From Symbiodinium natans (lineage: Eukaryota; Sar; Dinophyceae; Suessiales; Symbiodiniaceae): 64,000 bases of DNA. The notes beneath the pieces were generated by a model. The model was given only the letters and a program-made list of their open reading frames with translations, did no database searches and was not told where the DNA came from. This document shows positions 25,560 through 37,976 of this stretch, piece after piece. Every line of letters begins with the position of its first letter. Position 1 is the first letter of the stretch. The DNA lies in NCBI GenBank assembly GCA_905221605.1, contig CAJNDS010002504.1, forward strand, positions 206,001 through 270,000, given 5' to 3'. The position numbers and the translations under genes were made by a program.

Positions 25560-26138
25560 TGCCCCAACATCCCATAGCTTAATCTTCTAAGCTGTGTCCC
25601 ATCTGCCATATAAGCGCCATGCGCACTCCAAATCACGAACGGCGACACTCTCCGACTCAACAGACGTTTCTTTCTGGCTTTGTTCGGAAGATCTCGCTTT
25701 TCTCAATAGGTCTACGAAAACATCCGTATGTCTTGAAGTTTGGTGTGCGTGCATAGCACAACAGAACTGTTATGTTACATATCCGGTAGTACATCAAAAA
25801 CAAGATGGTATTTTATCTCTCAAACATTCCATGTTCTCTGCTGGCACCTGAAGAAAATTTGATGATGTTGTATACTCGTCCATAAATATGTGTGATGCAG
25901 TAAGGGTATACAACATACAGCCTATACTACAAGCGCATGACAAAATGCAAATGAATTAGAGTGTATGTACATACTAACGTTGCTACTTCTTTGTTACTCC
26001 CTATACAGTAAACTATCTGCAAAAATTCCCATCAGTGTCATTGAGCATTGTCCAAATTTTAAGCATGTTTATGCAAAGCGTTCAAATAAGGCCTAAGATT
26101 CACATCGATCAACAGCATGCATAAATGGTTGTTGTGGG
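25560..26138. other. AT-enriched stretch without a gene
   Basis: GC content drops visibly from about 25590 to the telomere-like tract. The open frames are short and have no recognisable motif. Confidence 0.45.
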
Positions 26139-26275
26139 TTGGTTTAGGGTTTAGGGTTTTAGGGTTTAGGGCTTTAGGGTTTAGGGTTAGGGTTTAGGGT
26201 TTAGCGTTCAGGGTTTAGGGTCCGGGGTTCAGGGTTTCGGGTTTAGGTCTTAAGGTTTAAAGTTTAGGGGTGAGG
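26139..26275 (+). repeat. Interstitial telomere-like tract (TTTAGGG)n
   Basis: About 137 bp consist almost entirely of TTTAGGG and one-base variants (TTCAGGG, TTTAGCG, TTTCGGG). This is the plant/dinoflagellate-type telomere heptamer. The degeneracy and mid-window position indicate an internal relic or a seeded repeat rather than a chromosome end. Confidence 0.93.
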
Positions 26276-26454
26276 GTTGGTATAGGGGAGACCGTAGACG
26301 ATGGGAGGGAAGGAAACGCACACTGAACAACCATATATACGCATGTGAATAAGACGTAATACCAGCCGCAGAAATCATGCATACTATGAAACTTTTCACA
26401 GTCCTTATACATACATTCCGTACACAAAATACATAACAATAGCTATAGAGAGTC

Positions 26455-26500
26455 ATTTAATATATATATATATATACATACATATATATTATATGTATAT
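26455..26500. repeat. (TA)n microsatellite
   Basis: An alternating TA/CATA tract of about 45 bp follows the telomere-like block after roughly 180 bp of ordinary sequence. Confidence 0.85.
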
Positions 26501-29391
26501 GTGTATGTGCATGCGTGCTGTCAATACTTTTCGTTCATTCCAGAACTACACTTGCAAAAATTGTGATATTCCTGTACTGTACTGTACTTAAAATAGAGGC
26601 CTAACAACGCTTGACTGAAACAACGTTTGCATGACGGAGCCGAGAAGATTCAAATGGGGAAACTTCTTGAACGTAAGCTGGCACAGCTGATTGCCCCCCC
26701 CCCCCGCCCCCCCCGCCCCCCCCCACACCCCGATTGCAACACAACGGCCTGCATGTCGGCTTGGGACATGACTCAAACATGCATACGGAAGCCTCAAGTT
26801 GCTTCCTTCCTTCCTGCCTCCCATGCTTCCTTCCCCAGTTCCTCACTTAAAACTGACCCAAAACAATGGAAAAAACATGGGCATAAAACGAAAAAAGTCC
26901 TCAAACAACTTGAGAATTCCGTGTGCAAATCTGCAGTTTGCCGGGGGCCGCACCAGAGCCTCCAGCAGCTTTCCCTCTTTGCCCCGCAGCCTCGGGAAAG
27001 GGCCGAGGGTACCGGGGTTGTAATGCTTAGGGTTGGGGCCTCAGATGCGTCAAGGCTTGAGATCTCTTTTTGAGATGCTTTAAGGCTGGTTCAAGGTTAC
27101 TCCGACGATGGGAACACACTTGATGCGCCAACAATCATCATCATGTACTGTCTTTTAGGTCGTTCCCCCACATTACTAAGCAACCTCGCCCTGAATGCCA
27201 ACCGCCAAGGGTGGAACTTCAGCAATTCTTTCTCGAGACGATTCACGCCCTCCTTCACCTTGGCGCGAGAGCTGCGGTTCGGGAAGCAAGTATCAGCAGG
27301 GGCTTCAGCCCAACAGTTGGGGAGCTTAGCTTGGTCACACTGTGTATTATTGTGGAAACCTTATTACTCACACTCTTGCTTTCAGCAGTGGCGCTGCTTG
27401 ACCCTCACTGTTCCTCCCAAGGCCCAACGGCTGCCTGAGTAGCGCAACACTCGAAAACCTTGCGACCCCTTAACCAGCATTAATCCACCCAAACCACCAA
27501 AAGCAACCATGTCATGTCATGAGCCCCTGGCGGTAGCATTGGCTGGCAACTCATCATTGGACCGACGCCGGACTGGGCAGCAGGTTCAGGTGACAAGTGC
27601 CTAACCAGTGTTAGTCTGGAGTCGAGGGAAATATAGGGAGAGGGGAGGTTTGCAGACCTGCACTACAAGTTTATCATGGGCTTAAGTGCTGTCAGCTACA
27701 GTAAGCCTTCTAAACAAAGCATGCCCTTGCTAGATAACGCACGGGAAAAAGCGATAGCAGACTTGACATGCACTCCATGATCTCCAAAAGCACTCCAAGA
27801 CCTCCGGAAACACTGCGCGCGTGCGGGACCGAAGCGGGAGCACCATTTGGAACACGGCGAAACACAAATGGACGCGCGAAGAGAACGCACACGACAGCCC
27901 GAGGGGCAGGACAGTGCGCCCCGCCCACGTTTTCGCGACAATCCCCGAAAAGTGCGCAAGACCTGGGAACGCGATTTGGATCACAGAGGCACGCAGGACC
28001 ACGGCGAGAGGGCGATTTGTCACGTGACGATGACACCGAAACCCAAAGGCCATGCCCAAGTGAGAGCGCGACTTGGACCCAACTGGCAAAGTGTTGCCAC
28101 TGTGTTTGGGGAGACGGAGACGGAGGGAGAGAGAGAGGGAGGGAGCAAAAAAGAAAGAAGTATGTATATATATGCATATACATATATGGGTCACCGCCTC
28201 AGCGGTTCCCCTGGGTTTGTGCACATTCCCTTGCAACCATCCAACCATTAAACCAGTCGTTTTCGTGAAACTTATCGAGCCCGTTCTAGAATTTGAGATG
28301 CATGTTCTAGGCACTCAAGACAGATGATGGGTTCGCCTGAGAAAATACCCACTCGACGGGCGTTTTGAGGGGGCGTTTTTGGGGGCTCCCTCAACCCTTG
28401 CAGGTTCTGATCGACGGCAATTTTCATTGAAAAAACACAAACTTCCAACAAAAAAACAACATGTTTTTGTTGAAAAACATTCGTACTAGCAGCAGTAGTG
28501 CTAGTAGTTGCCGTAGTAAGTGTAGCCGCAACAGCAGTAAAAGTTGTACTAGCAGCGCATCTGTAAGGTTTAGGACGGCGACGCCATGTCTAGCTTATCA
28601 CTCTCCGCCTTCACAGTTCCTGGGTAGCAGATGGAAATACACCGCCAAAGACCTAGCCCTCCCACGGGAACTCGCCAGAGCATCCTAGTTAAACTAGGCC
28701 CCACGCATTCCTCGCGCAAGTCATCCACCTTCACGCTTCTCACGATCTCAATGCCTTGGCAACGTGCTGTTTTAGAATTCGGGGAAAGGCTTGTGGAGTT
28801 TTCCAACACCATCCACCATAAACCACAAGATATAGAAGCCTCTGCAGAAGGATTCCCATGATGAAATCCGAAGTTTGCGGTCCGCGAACCAAAGAGTGCC
28901 AAAAAGTCGTCGAAGTTTAGGATTTTAGGCGGGTTTCACGTTTTGGCATGACTGCCAGATACTGCCAGGACATCAAAAGACACCCGTACTCAGCCTCGAA
29001 GATCCTCGAAGGCTTGAGTGCCGCGCCATCATTGGACATTGTTGACAACCATCCTTCGATCGGCTTTGTGATGCGGACCTGGCAACAAGCAGCCGCACAA
29101 ATCTTTTCGTATGCTGGACACTCTTGTCGGAATTCTTGTCCCTCAAAAGCCCTGACCACGGAATCACTCAAAAAACTCTGGGACCTTGAACCCTACTGGT
29201 AGGCTCTCCAATGCCTCACCTCGCTGTGCACAAGCGCCCCAAAAGCAAAGCGGCACAGCAAGCCATTCAAAGTCCGAGGCGACCTCCGCAAGCAAAGCCC
29301 CAATTACCCCCATCCCCGAGCTGAAGACCCGAGGCGTCCCCGAAATAATCCTGGAAGGGCCTTGAAACTCCTTTTGAACCCAGAGGCGCAC
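26501..29391. other. Stretch without a supported gene
   Basis: It contains a poly-C block (26694-26725), a short ATATATGCATATACATATAT patch (about 28162-28187) and GC-rich open frames around 27.7-28.3 kb. Those frames are open on both strands and read like chance frames. A minus-strand frame at 28917-29171 (EAEYGCLLMSWQYLAVM) is protein-like but unlinked. Confidence 0.35.
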
Positions 29392-29448
29392 CCGCCGGCC
29401 CCTCACTTCAGAGACGTAGATGCGCGTATCCTGCCTCACCACCGCAAC
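29392..29448 (-). CDS. Candidate exon, unassigned gene
   Basis: Between a CCAG|G acceptor and a CGG|GTGCGC donor the minus strand encodes VAVVRQDTRIYVSEVRGRR in one clean phase. The pattern recalls a beta-propeller strand pair, but this is only an impression from one exon. No linked exon was identified with confidence. Confidence 0.35.
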
Positions 29449-29744
29449 CTGGCCATTTGTTGAAAATTTTAAGGCCTGCACCACGGACTCATCTAGAGCT
29501 CTTCTTGCTGGTGTAGACTTTATGGGGTTAGGGGAAGGCGGCTAGGGTTTGTGGGGGCAAGCTTCCCCCTGCATCCTCACGCCAAGATCTCAAAACTTCC
29601 CGGGGCCAAGCCTTGAGCATGAAAATACGCTCGCTACGCAAGGGTCCCGAAAGAGCACGTTGCGGGCTGGGAATTTTGGGTAGCTAGGAATTTGGGGTAG
29701 CTAGAGGCTGGGGGCTCGATGCTGTCTGGTCGTCTGGCCACGGG

Positions 29745-29948
29745 GTGAAGGCCGAATCAGGGGAACAGATTCCGAGACCGGAAGGGCCGAATCAGAGACC
29801 AGGAGAGGGGAATCCGAGACCAGCAGGGCACCAGACTCAGAGACCAGGCAGCCAGATTCCGAGACCAGACATGGGATTCAGAGACCAGGCTCCCAGATTT
29901 CGAGACCAGACACGGGATTCAGAGACCAGGCTCGCCGAATCAGGCACC
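29745..29948 (+). repeat. GAGACCAG-type repeat, left arm of a minisatellite complex
   Basis: About ten imperfect copies of a ~20-bp unit centred on ATTCAGAGACCAGG. The same unit recurs in reverse complement at 32090-32312, so the complex between is flanked by inverted arrays. Confidence 0.88.
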
Positions 29949-31060
29949 CGACCGTCTCCAGCCGACCCGACCCACCCCACCGGCCCCTGACCCCTGACCA
30001 AGCAACCCACCCGACCAGACCAACCCAACCGGACCCAACCCGCCCGACAGCTCCGACCAAGCCGATCGACCCGACCAACCCAACCAACCCGACCAACCCA
30101 ACCCAAGCAGCCAGGGACCCTCAGCAGTGGGCGAAGCGACCGCAAGAGTGGACCAATGCATTCAGCCACCATGACGTACCCTCGTGGCAGAATGCTGTCG
30201 GTCCTGTGGCGTAGAAATAACCCGACCCAAGCAACCCACCCGACCAACCCGACCAACCAACCGGACCCGAGCCACCATGACGTACCCTCGTGGCAGAATG
30301 CTGTCGGCACAGTCCTGTGGCGTAGTAATAACCCGACCCGACCCACCCGACCGGCCCCTGACCAAGCAACCCACCCGACCAACCCGACCAACCCAACCGG
30401 ACCCGGCCCCGACCAATCCGATCGACCCGACCAACCCAACCAACCCGACCAACCCAACCCAAGCAGCCAGGAACCCTCAGCACTGGTCGAAGCGATTCAG
30501 CCACCATGACCTACCCTCGTGGCAGAATGCCGTCGGCACGGTCCTGTGGCGCAGTTATAACCCGACCCGACCCACCCGACCGGCCCCGAGCAGCACCGTG
30601 GGCCCACCCGACCGACCCGACCGACCCAACCTGAACTGTGACACGACCGAGCCGACCAAGCCGACCGACCCGACCAGACCAATGCAACCGGACCCGACCC
30701 ACCCGACCACCCCGACCAAGCCGATCGACCCGACCAACCCAGCCAACCCGACCAACCCAATCCAAGCAGCCAGGGACCCTCAGCAGTGGGCGAACCGACC
30801 GAACCATGACGTACCCTCGTGGCAGAATGCTGTCGGCCGACCCGACCCACCCGACCGGCCCCTGAGCCCTGACCAAGCAACCCACCCGACCAACCCGACC
30901 GACCCGTGACCCGACTCACGACCGAGCATCCGGCCCCAAAGGAGTCTACCTGACCCGACCGCACCCGAGCAACCCCACGACCCGAACAGCACCGTGGGCC
31001 CACCCGACCGACCCGACCAACCCAACCCGAACTGTGACACGACCGATCCCCCCCAAGCGG
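29949..31060 (+). repeat. GACCCGACC/AACCCGACC minisatellite with higher-order units
   Basis: Short words (GACCCGACC, CCCGACCAA) repeat for about 1.1 kb. Longer modules are embedded: ACCATGACGTACCCTCGTGG starts at 30168, 30277 and 30804 with a variant at 30503, and GGACCCTCAGCAGTGGGCGAA occurs near 30115 and 30774. The array is therefore a nested repeat of roughly 0.1-0.3-kb units. The Pro/Asn/Thr-rich frames across it are repeat translations, not genes. Confidence 0.92.
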
Positions 31061-31069
31061 CCCGCTTGT

Positions 31070-32046
31070 GTTTTTTGCTCGGGCAAGCCTGTTTCAAACG
31101 AATCCCTTCCAAACCCATGATGCGGGCATTGTGTTTGCAAATGGGGGGGCTGCGCCCACCCCAACTCCCCCGCTTCTATTTTTTTACTCGGGCAGGCCTG
31201 CTTGAAACGAAGCCCTTCTTTTCGTCGGGCAAGCCTGCTTCAAACGAAGCCCTTCCAAACCCGTGACCATGATGCGGGCATTGTGTTTGCAACTGGGGGG
31301 GCGCACCCCAACCCCCCCGCTTTTATTTTATACTCGGGCAAGCCTGCTTCAAACGAATCCCTTAGAAACCTGCTGCGCCCCCCCCCCAACCCCCCCACCC
31401 CGCTTGTCTTGTTTACTCGGGCAAGCCTGCTTGAAAGGCATCCCTGCCAAACCCATGATGCGAGCATTGTGTTTGCAAATGGGGTGCGCCCCCCCGCCCC
31501 CCCCAACCACCCCGCTTTTATTTTGTTACCACTTTTTTTGACTCGGGCAAGCCTGCTTCAAACGAAACGCTTCCAAACCCATGATGCGGGCGTTGCTGCG
31601 CCCCCCCCCCCAACCCCCCCGCTTTGATTTTTTACTCGGGCAACCCCCCCCCCCCCGCAACCCCCCCCCGCTTTTATTTTGTACCGTTTTTTTACTCGGG
31701 CAGGCCTGCTTCAAAAGAATCCGTTCCAAACCCATTTTTTACTCGGGCAAGCCTGCTTCAAACGAATCCCTTGCAAACCCATGACGCGGGCATTGTGTTG
31801 GCAAATGGGGGGGGCTGCGCCCCCCCCAACCCCCCCGCTTTTCTTTTTCCTCGGGCAGGCCTGCTTCAAACGAATCCCTTCCAAACCCACGATGCGGGCA
31901 TTGTCTTGGCAAATGGGGGGGGAATCGCTTCCAAACCCACGATGCGGGCATTGTCTTGGCAAATGGGGGGGGCTGCGCCCCCCCCAACCCCCCCGCTTGT
32001 ATTTTTTACTCGGGCAAGCCTGCTTCAAACGAATCGCTTCCAAACG
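31070..32046 (+). repeat. ~110-bp tandem repeat (CTCGGGCAAGCCTGCTTC unit)
   Basis: About ten copies, some truncated, start with CTCGGGCAAGCCTGCTTC and run through AAACGAATCCCTTCCAAACC, ATGATGCGGGCATTGTGT and a G-run/C-run pair to TTTTATTTTTT. Full periods are near 110 bp (for example 31078 to 31188); shorter ones arise from deletion of the G/C-run part. Each unit pairs a run of G with a run of C a few bases away, so every monomer can fold into a hairpin. Confidence 0.95.
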
Positions 32047-32089
32047 GTCAACCCAGTGGTTACAACAATCAAACCTTTGGTTTCCCTTG

Positions 32090-32312
32090 ACGTCCCTCTG
32101 GTTTCGGATGCCACCCTGTCTGGTCTCTGATTCGGCCCTGTCCGGTCTCTGATTCGGCCCTGTCTGGTCTCTGATTCGGCCCTGTCTGGTCTCTGATCCT
32201 GAGGGGGGTGATTCTGGAATCTGGTCTCGGTTTCTGCCTGTCTGGTCTCTGATTCTGAGCCTGGTCTCTGATTCGGTGTGTCTGGTCTCTGATTCGACCC
32301 TCTGGTCTCTGA
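32090..32312 (-). repeat. GAGACCAG-type repeat, right inverted arm
   Basis: Repeated CTGGTCTCTGATTCGGCC units are the reverse complement of the array at 29745-29948, closing the complex with an inverted arm. Confidence 0.88.
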
Positions 32313-35300
32313 TTCGTATTTTTTCCCTGGCCACGGTGGGCGTTGGGAATACCGTTAGCCGGTACAAGGTTCAATTGGGATACCCTGTTCTGGACTCCCG
32401 ACCGCATAAAGCCAACAGGCCTTCTTGGACTCTGGGCTGTGGGCCTCACGGACGACCTTCGGGCAGATGCAGATGTTCAAGAGCTTGGAGAAATAACCCA
32501 TAAGTATACGGTTGTACTTGGTTTGTCTAAACTTGTTGATACCCCCACAACCCCCCCCCACAGATCATCTTTCCAAAGACACGCAACACAGCAGGTGTTT
32601 ACATCCGTGTAGCACCATTCTTGCTAGGGTTGGAATGTTACTGCCAACATCTTCACAAGCTAAGGCACTAGCAAAAACAACGAAAGCAAAAACAAGGAAA
32701 GACAAGGACTGAAAAAAGCTGAGAACAAGAAGCCGAAGACAATGAAATGCAAGAAGTGACAAGGACAAAGCAGCAGCAAAAACAGGAAAAGCGACAAAGC
32801 GAAAAGCGAGGAGCCAAAGGCGACGAAAGGCAAGAAAAAAGGCAAGAAGCAAAGGAAATGAAAGGCAACAGGATGCAAGCAAAAAAACCAAAGCCAGAAT
32901 GAGGATGGTCAGACAAGATAGAGCGCACTTTGAATTTTAATGCGATCCTCGTAGGAATTCAATCTGGTCATAGGTGGCTGATAAAATTTCAGCGGTTCTC
33001 GGAAAGTGAAAACTTGTCATAGAACAGCAGAACAGGGCAGAACAGGATGTTCATGAAATGCTAGATGGCATTTACTACGACTTTAAGATGTCATACTGGG
33101 CGTCTTAATCGATGTTGAGTATGTCACCAGAAACCCAGTAATCCTGTTCGAATGTATCCTGCTTTTGGTTAAAGTAAACAGGACTGCTGAGGCACGGGGG
33201 GAAATCTTGGACCAAATGAAGAGGTTCCTAACGGATGCAGGTATTAGCACAAGAAGAAGTAGCGACCCAGGAATATCCTATGGTGCGAAAGTGTGCGCAT
33301 TCTCCCTACGTCTACGGCTCCTGTGCCCAACAGCTCAAGCACAAGATACAAACTGCCTGACATCTGGGATGCCAAGGATGCTGCCGCATTGGTGACGCAT
33401 TTGGCCCAGCCAATATCAAGCTGTGGCATGCCTGTTTAGCGCTGAAGCAGTTTGAGGCATTGAGAGCTCCAAAGGTTTCAGAGGAGTTCAGCGAAGGGGT
33501 GTGCAGCCTTCACGGAGCCTGGTGTCCTCTCAAACACCAATACCGAGCCGCTGGAAAAAGTAGACAGCTGCGCCTGGAAACAGAGGGTAGATCGTCTCAT
33601 CCAGCACGGTTTCCTCCGCATTTTCGAATGTCAGAATTCAGGGCTCAACGCTGAAGGCTCGAAAATATGCCAGACATGACATGCACCATAGACTTCCTAA
33701 CAGCAGCTGAGCTCACACATTTGCAAGTGCAGCTATTGAAATAAGACTCGGCATGTCTGGCACAGCTACACTTGCACACCTCCAGAAAAACCCCGCACCT
33801 CGTTGCGCTGCACTTGGGCTGGGTATGTGCGGGCGGTAAGCCTCGTGGTCGGCACTCGTGCTCAAGATGACCACAGAAGCGCACATGCAGGTGAACATGC
33901 CCTATTTGCCATACATGTGCCCATGCTCTCCCCCACCATCCCCCCCATTCCTGGCCATGTGTCCCTCCCCAAACCCTGGCCGTTCACTCCGTTCACCCGT
34001 TCACTGAGTCCACGCGCTCATTCGCTCAGGCGTTTATTACCGGAAAATACGGTTGTCAAAAGGCATTTTAATTGAATCTTTTGGGTGAAAATATGATCGA
34101 ACACCTGATCTCCATTGATAACCGGGTTTTGCAGGAATCTTTATTCACCCGTAGTAGTAATATAACCATCAGATGTAGATTTCCTGGACGTTTTTGTGGA
34201 TTATTCATCGGTTTCCAACCCATGAAAAGCATCTCGAAGGAGTACTATTCCTCATGGGGTATGAAGGTGTAGAGAGTGCAATGATTTTACAAGAACGATG
34301 TGTGAAGAGAGGACGCATGAATTCCATGAGGATTTTTGTACAGCGTTTGAACCCATCATGGGGAGGGAGGGAAACCCATCCTGAATCCTGAGACCTACAA
34401 CCTCAACCCACCACGAACCCCAGGAGGGAAGGGGAAACCCGAAGCCTGAACCACCTTAACCCAGAACCCTAAACCCTGAACCCTAGACCCACCAGGAATC
34501 ACTCAGGAAAGAGGGGAAACCCTAAACCTAAACCCTCAACCCTAAACCCCAAACTCTAAACCCACCAGTAGCCACGGGACGCCTTGTGTAAAGCCCTAAA
34601 CCCACCATGACACCCAGCCCATGAACCACAGCAAACCCTCAAACCAAAACCCACCATGAACCAAGGGGGGGCGGAGGGGGAGGTGGGGGCATATGCTGAC
34701 CAGCAGTGGTCTGTCTCAGCAAACCACTACCGACCGAAAAGAAGACACCCCTTGCAGCCGTCATTACTTGTTCCATACTCTGAGGCCCCATCGACGTCCA
34801 TACCTGGACCCTCAACTGGACGCCTCTTTCACCCCAAGGCTCTAGAGTTTGGACTAAGGGTTTAGGGTTGGGATGAGGGTTAAGGGTTGGAAGTTAACAG
34901 CTCAGGGCGTAAGGTGGTCTTAGGATTTAGGGTGGGTTCAGCGTAGCCAGGCATCCAACATGGGCAATGCCACGGCGACACATGCAGCGCACGCCGCGCC
35001 TCGAGTCGACGCAACTCCAAAGCTACCGCTGATTCCCAACTGCTACATGCTCTTCATCGAAGTGTACTTGATGATACCTGAAACCCTGCAAACACCCGCC
35101 TCTTAGCTCAAGTACTAGACTCACGAGACTAAAGTGACTAAAGCTGAGCCAGAAAAACCTGGGATTCCGACCAGCCAGGAGCAGCGAGGCAACCGCAATT
35201 CGTCGAGCAGTACGCACCTTCCAGGCTCGGAAGCAGCTTCTGGCAGGATTTCAGTCTTACTTCGTTTCTAGCATGCATGAAGGCCAAGACGGATTGGGTC

Positions 35301-37976
35301 GCACATCCCTCCTCCAAGAAACGGCCTCGCGGCGCGCTTGCTCCAGAATGTCCACGTGCTGCATGTCCTGCAAAGCAGACTCCTTCTGCACAACATGCCG
35401 AACATGATTCCTTCGACGACCGCCATGACTGAACCACTGCCCATGACAGGCTCGCGGCTCGTTGTCAAAGGGCACTTTGGTATCTAGCTTGACTCAACTG
35501 ACCAAACACATCTCGGCGAGTCCCCATCGCTGAGCTCTTGCATGGTCTGCGAGAGCATCTCACTCCTGAATCGCGCATAGGATGTGGCTTCGTGTGTGGG
35601 GTTCACAGCCGCGGGGCAGCCGCAGGACAGTTGCCGGGTGGTGGTCTCTCAGGGATTGCCGTTTGGCAGATCTAACTGGAAAAGGAATCACACGCCTGGC
35701 AGGTGAAGCTTACAATGCTGCCGTTCATCACATATACTCTCTTTAACTATGCTCTATCTGTGTCTAAGCCGCAACTAAGGTCAATCTCACTTGTGCTAAA
35801 CTCCTTGAGCTGCATAAGTTGCAACTTACGGAGACTTAGCCAACTGTCGCTGGCACATGCACGCTTTATGCAAGCATTTTGCAACGCCTCACATGCACCA
35901 TACTTGCAGATGAGGAAAGATTGCAGGTGGCCCGTGGACGTCTAGCACGACATGATACCACACACCTTACGTCAACCAAGAACTTTGAAAAAAACAAAGA
36001 CACTAGGGACCTTTGGCCATATATATAAAGCAGCGAGACCCTCGATGGTAAAGGGCAAAGGCCGCGGTGGCAAAGGCCCGGGCTCGGGAGGCTGCACCTC
36101 ACAACCTGACTCGAGAACTTCTGGGCTTGGCCGCCCCCAAATGCATACACTTAAAAAACTGGCATGTTTTGATGTGCTTTGAAGGGGCATCTCCAGGGTT
36201 CGAGGTTTGACCTTTGACCTTAGCTGCTGGGGCGGAGCCTTCAATGCTCATGGTTATCGAGATGAGGCCTCATGGCCCTGAACGCCACCCGAAATTTGTC
36301 AGTTCTTCAAGCCAAGCCCTTGACAACTGCGTGATGTAGCAAGTAGAACAGGCCGACCACTGCGTGTGAGGGCGGCACAAAACCTATAAAGCCAAAAGCC
36401 TCCGATCACCCGCTCTCGCAGTCCCGCTCGGTGCTCAGACTGCGTGTGATCCCAAACAAGCAAACGAAGCAAACGAAAGAACTTCGAACCCTTCTCCCAG
36501 AGACCCTGCAGCCGCGGCATGACCGAGGCTCGCACTCAGCTGGCCTCCGAGCTGTAGAAATGTTTTGTGAGGGCTTCGTTTTTTGGGGGCTAAACGGTTT
36601 CAGAGAGGTTCAGGGGAGTCCTGCCCTCCGCTCGGGCACCTGGCGTTGTCGTGCTTCACGTGCTTAGGGTTTTGCCTTTACAAATTGGGATCCTCCGCCC
36701 CTCTGGTTCAGGCAGCAGGCGATCCTTGCCACCAATGTTGATTTTCAATACAGCAACTGGAGAGCTCTGAAGAGTCGCTAGCAAGGCACAGTCGCAAAAA
36801 TGACGGAGCTTTACAGACAATTGCGCGGGCTGACACAGGCTTTGGCGCCCTTTCGCAAGGCCAAGGCCGAGCCCTAAGAGAGCTTTGGGACCCATTTAGG
36901 AATATTTGGACATCTTTGGATGCTCCAGGTACTTAAAAGGGCCTCAAAAGCCCAAAGCGGCCTTCAGGCAGTCTAATCGAGTCTTGTCGTCTTCTTACGA
37001 TTTGCTGGAAGGCCTTCAACTCAGTGCTTGGCCAACAGTCTAGCACCTAGATAGGATCCTCTCGAGACAACGTCAGCATCAGATGAACGAGTTGGAAGCA
37101 GTTGAACTACAGCCGAAGGCAAGCTTCAAGACCAAGATGAAACTTTTCGGCTGGACCAAGACATGATACGTTCATGCGACAGGTGGCACCTCACGGAGAT
37201 CCAAATCCTCTTGTGAACACCGTTTGCCATCACTGAAGACTTCACCCGTGAGCCCTGTGAGCCCAACCGAGCCTACTCAAACTTCAGGGTCTTGAGTTCA
37301 AGGTTCCAGCCTGCCATGACGTTGATGGCCCCCTTCTCGGCACAAACCTAAAGCGACTTCCAATGCTCTTGGAGCCTAGATGGATCCAAGCGGATTCTCA
37401 AGCACGCAATGGCTCGCGGTCTCTCAACTCTACAATGCTGTGCAAAAATCTGATCCAAAATGCAAACCGCGGGCGGCATTCACACACTTTTGCCATCTTT
37501 GCATGTCCGGGTCAGGAGATCTATTGACGGAAAATGCAGATATTTCCCGTCGGCTGCAGCATGCACTCTGCTTCATTTGCTTGTCAAGGCTCTGCATATT
37601 TGGCTTTGAGGCCTGAGGGAGTTAAAAATTCAACTACCGGGTCTCAAATCCCCAGCATGGCCATGACTGCTCCATGGATTCACATCTCTAGCGACTCTTT
37701 AGTGCATCTTCTGAGCGTTGTTTTATGTTTTTTTTCACACGCTTGGCAAAATGCCAGTTATAGAGGCATTCGAAGAGCGCTCCAAGGCTTCAGCTACGGA
37801 CAATGTGATTTTTTGGCGGGCTTTAGGGCTTGCGAAGTTTAGGGGTTTCTTCGGGCGAGAAGCGTCGGCCTGGGCGCCATCAGAGCAAACAGACCGCTCA
37901 TGGCTGCTCTGAATCGGTACAAAACCGGACTCTCACAAGGACTGCTCCGCAATCAGGAAGGCTGAGACTGCTTCAC
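32313..37976. other. Long stretch without a resolved gene
   Basis: No chainable gene found. It holds a purine-rich AAGCAAAAAC/GGACAAG tract (32645-32895), a degenerate CCCTAAACCC block (34440-34600) with its TTTAGGG counterpart at 34855-34930, and a few protein-like pieces. Examples are minus-strand KINIGGKDRLLPEPEGRRIP near 36690-36755 and plus-strand MVKGKGRGGKG from 36047. These may be exons of genes I could not complete. Confidence 0.4.
34440..34600 (-). repeat. Degenerate CCCTAAA telomere-like block
   Basis: Repeated AACCCTAAACCCTGAACCC words with intervening CACCAGGAA segments; opposite orientation to the tract at 26.1 kb. Confidence 0.8.

Noticed and set aside
30184-30909. 241-codon Pro/Thr/Asn-rich ORF and its reverse Gly/Val-rich frames
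   Set aside because: Pure consequence of the GACCCGACC minisatellite.
31202-32152. ORFs repeating FYSGKPASNES and related peptides
   Set aside because: Translations of the 110-bp tandem repeat, open in several frames.
29745-32312. Possible CRISPR array
   Set aside because: Repeats are contiguous, diverged and lack unique equal-length spacers; the rest of the window is eukaryotic.
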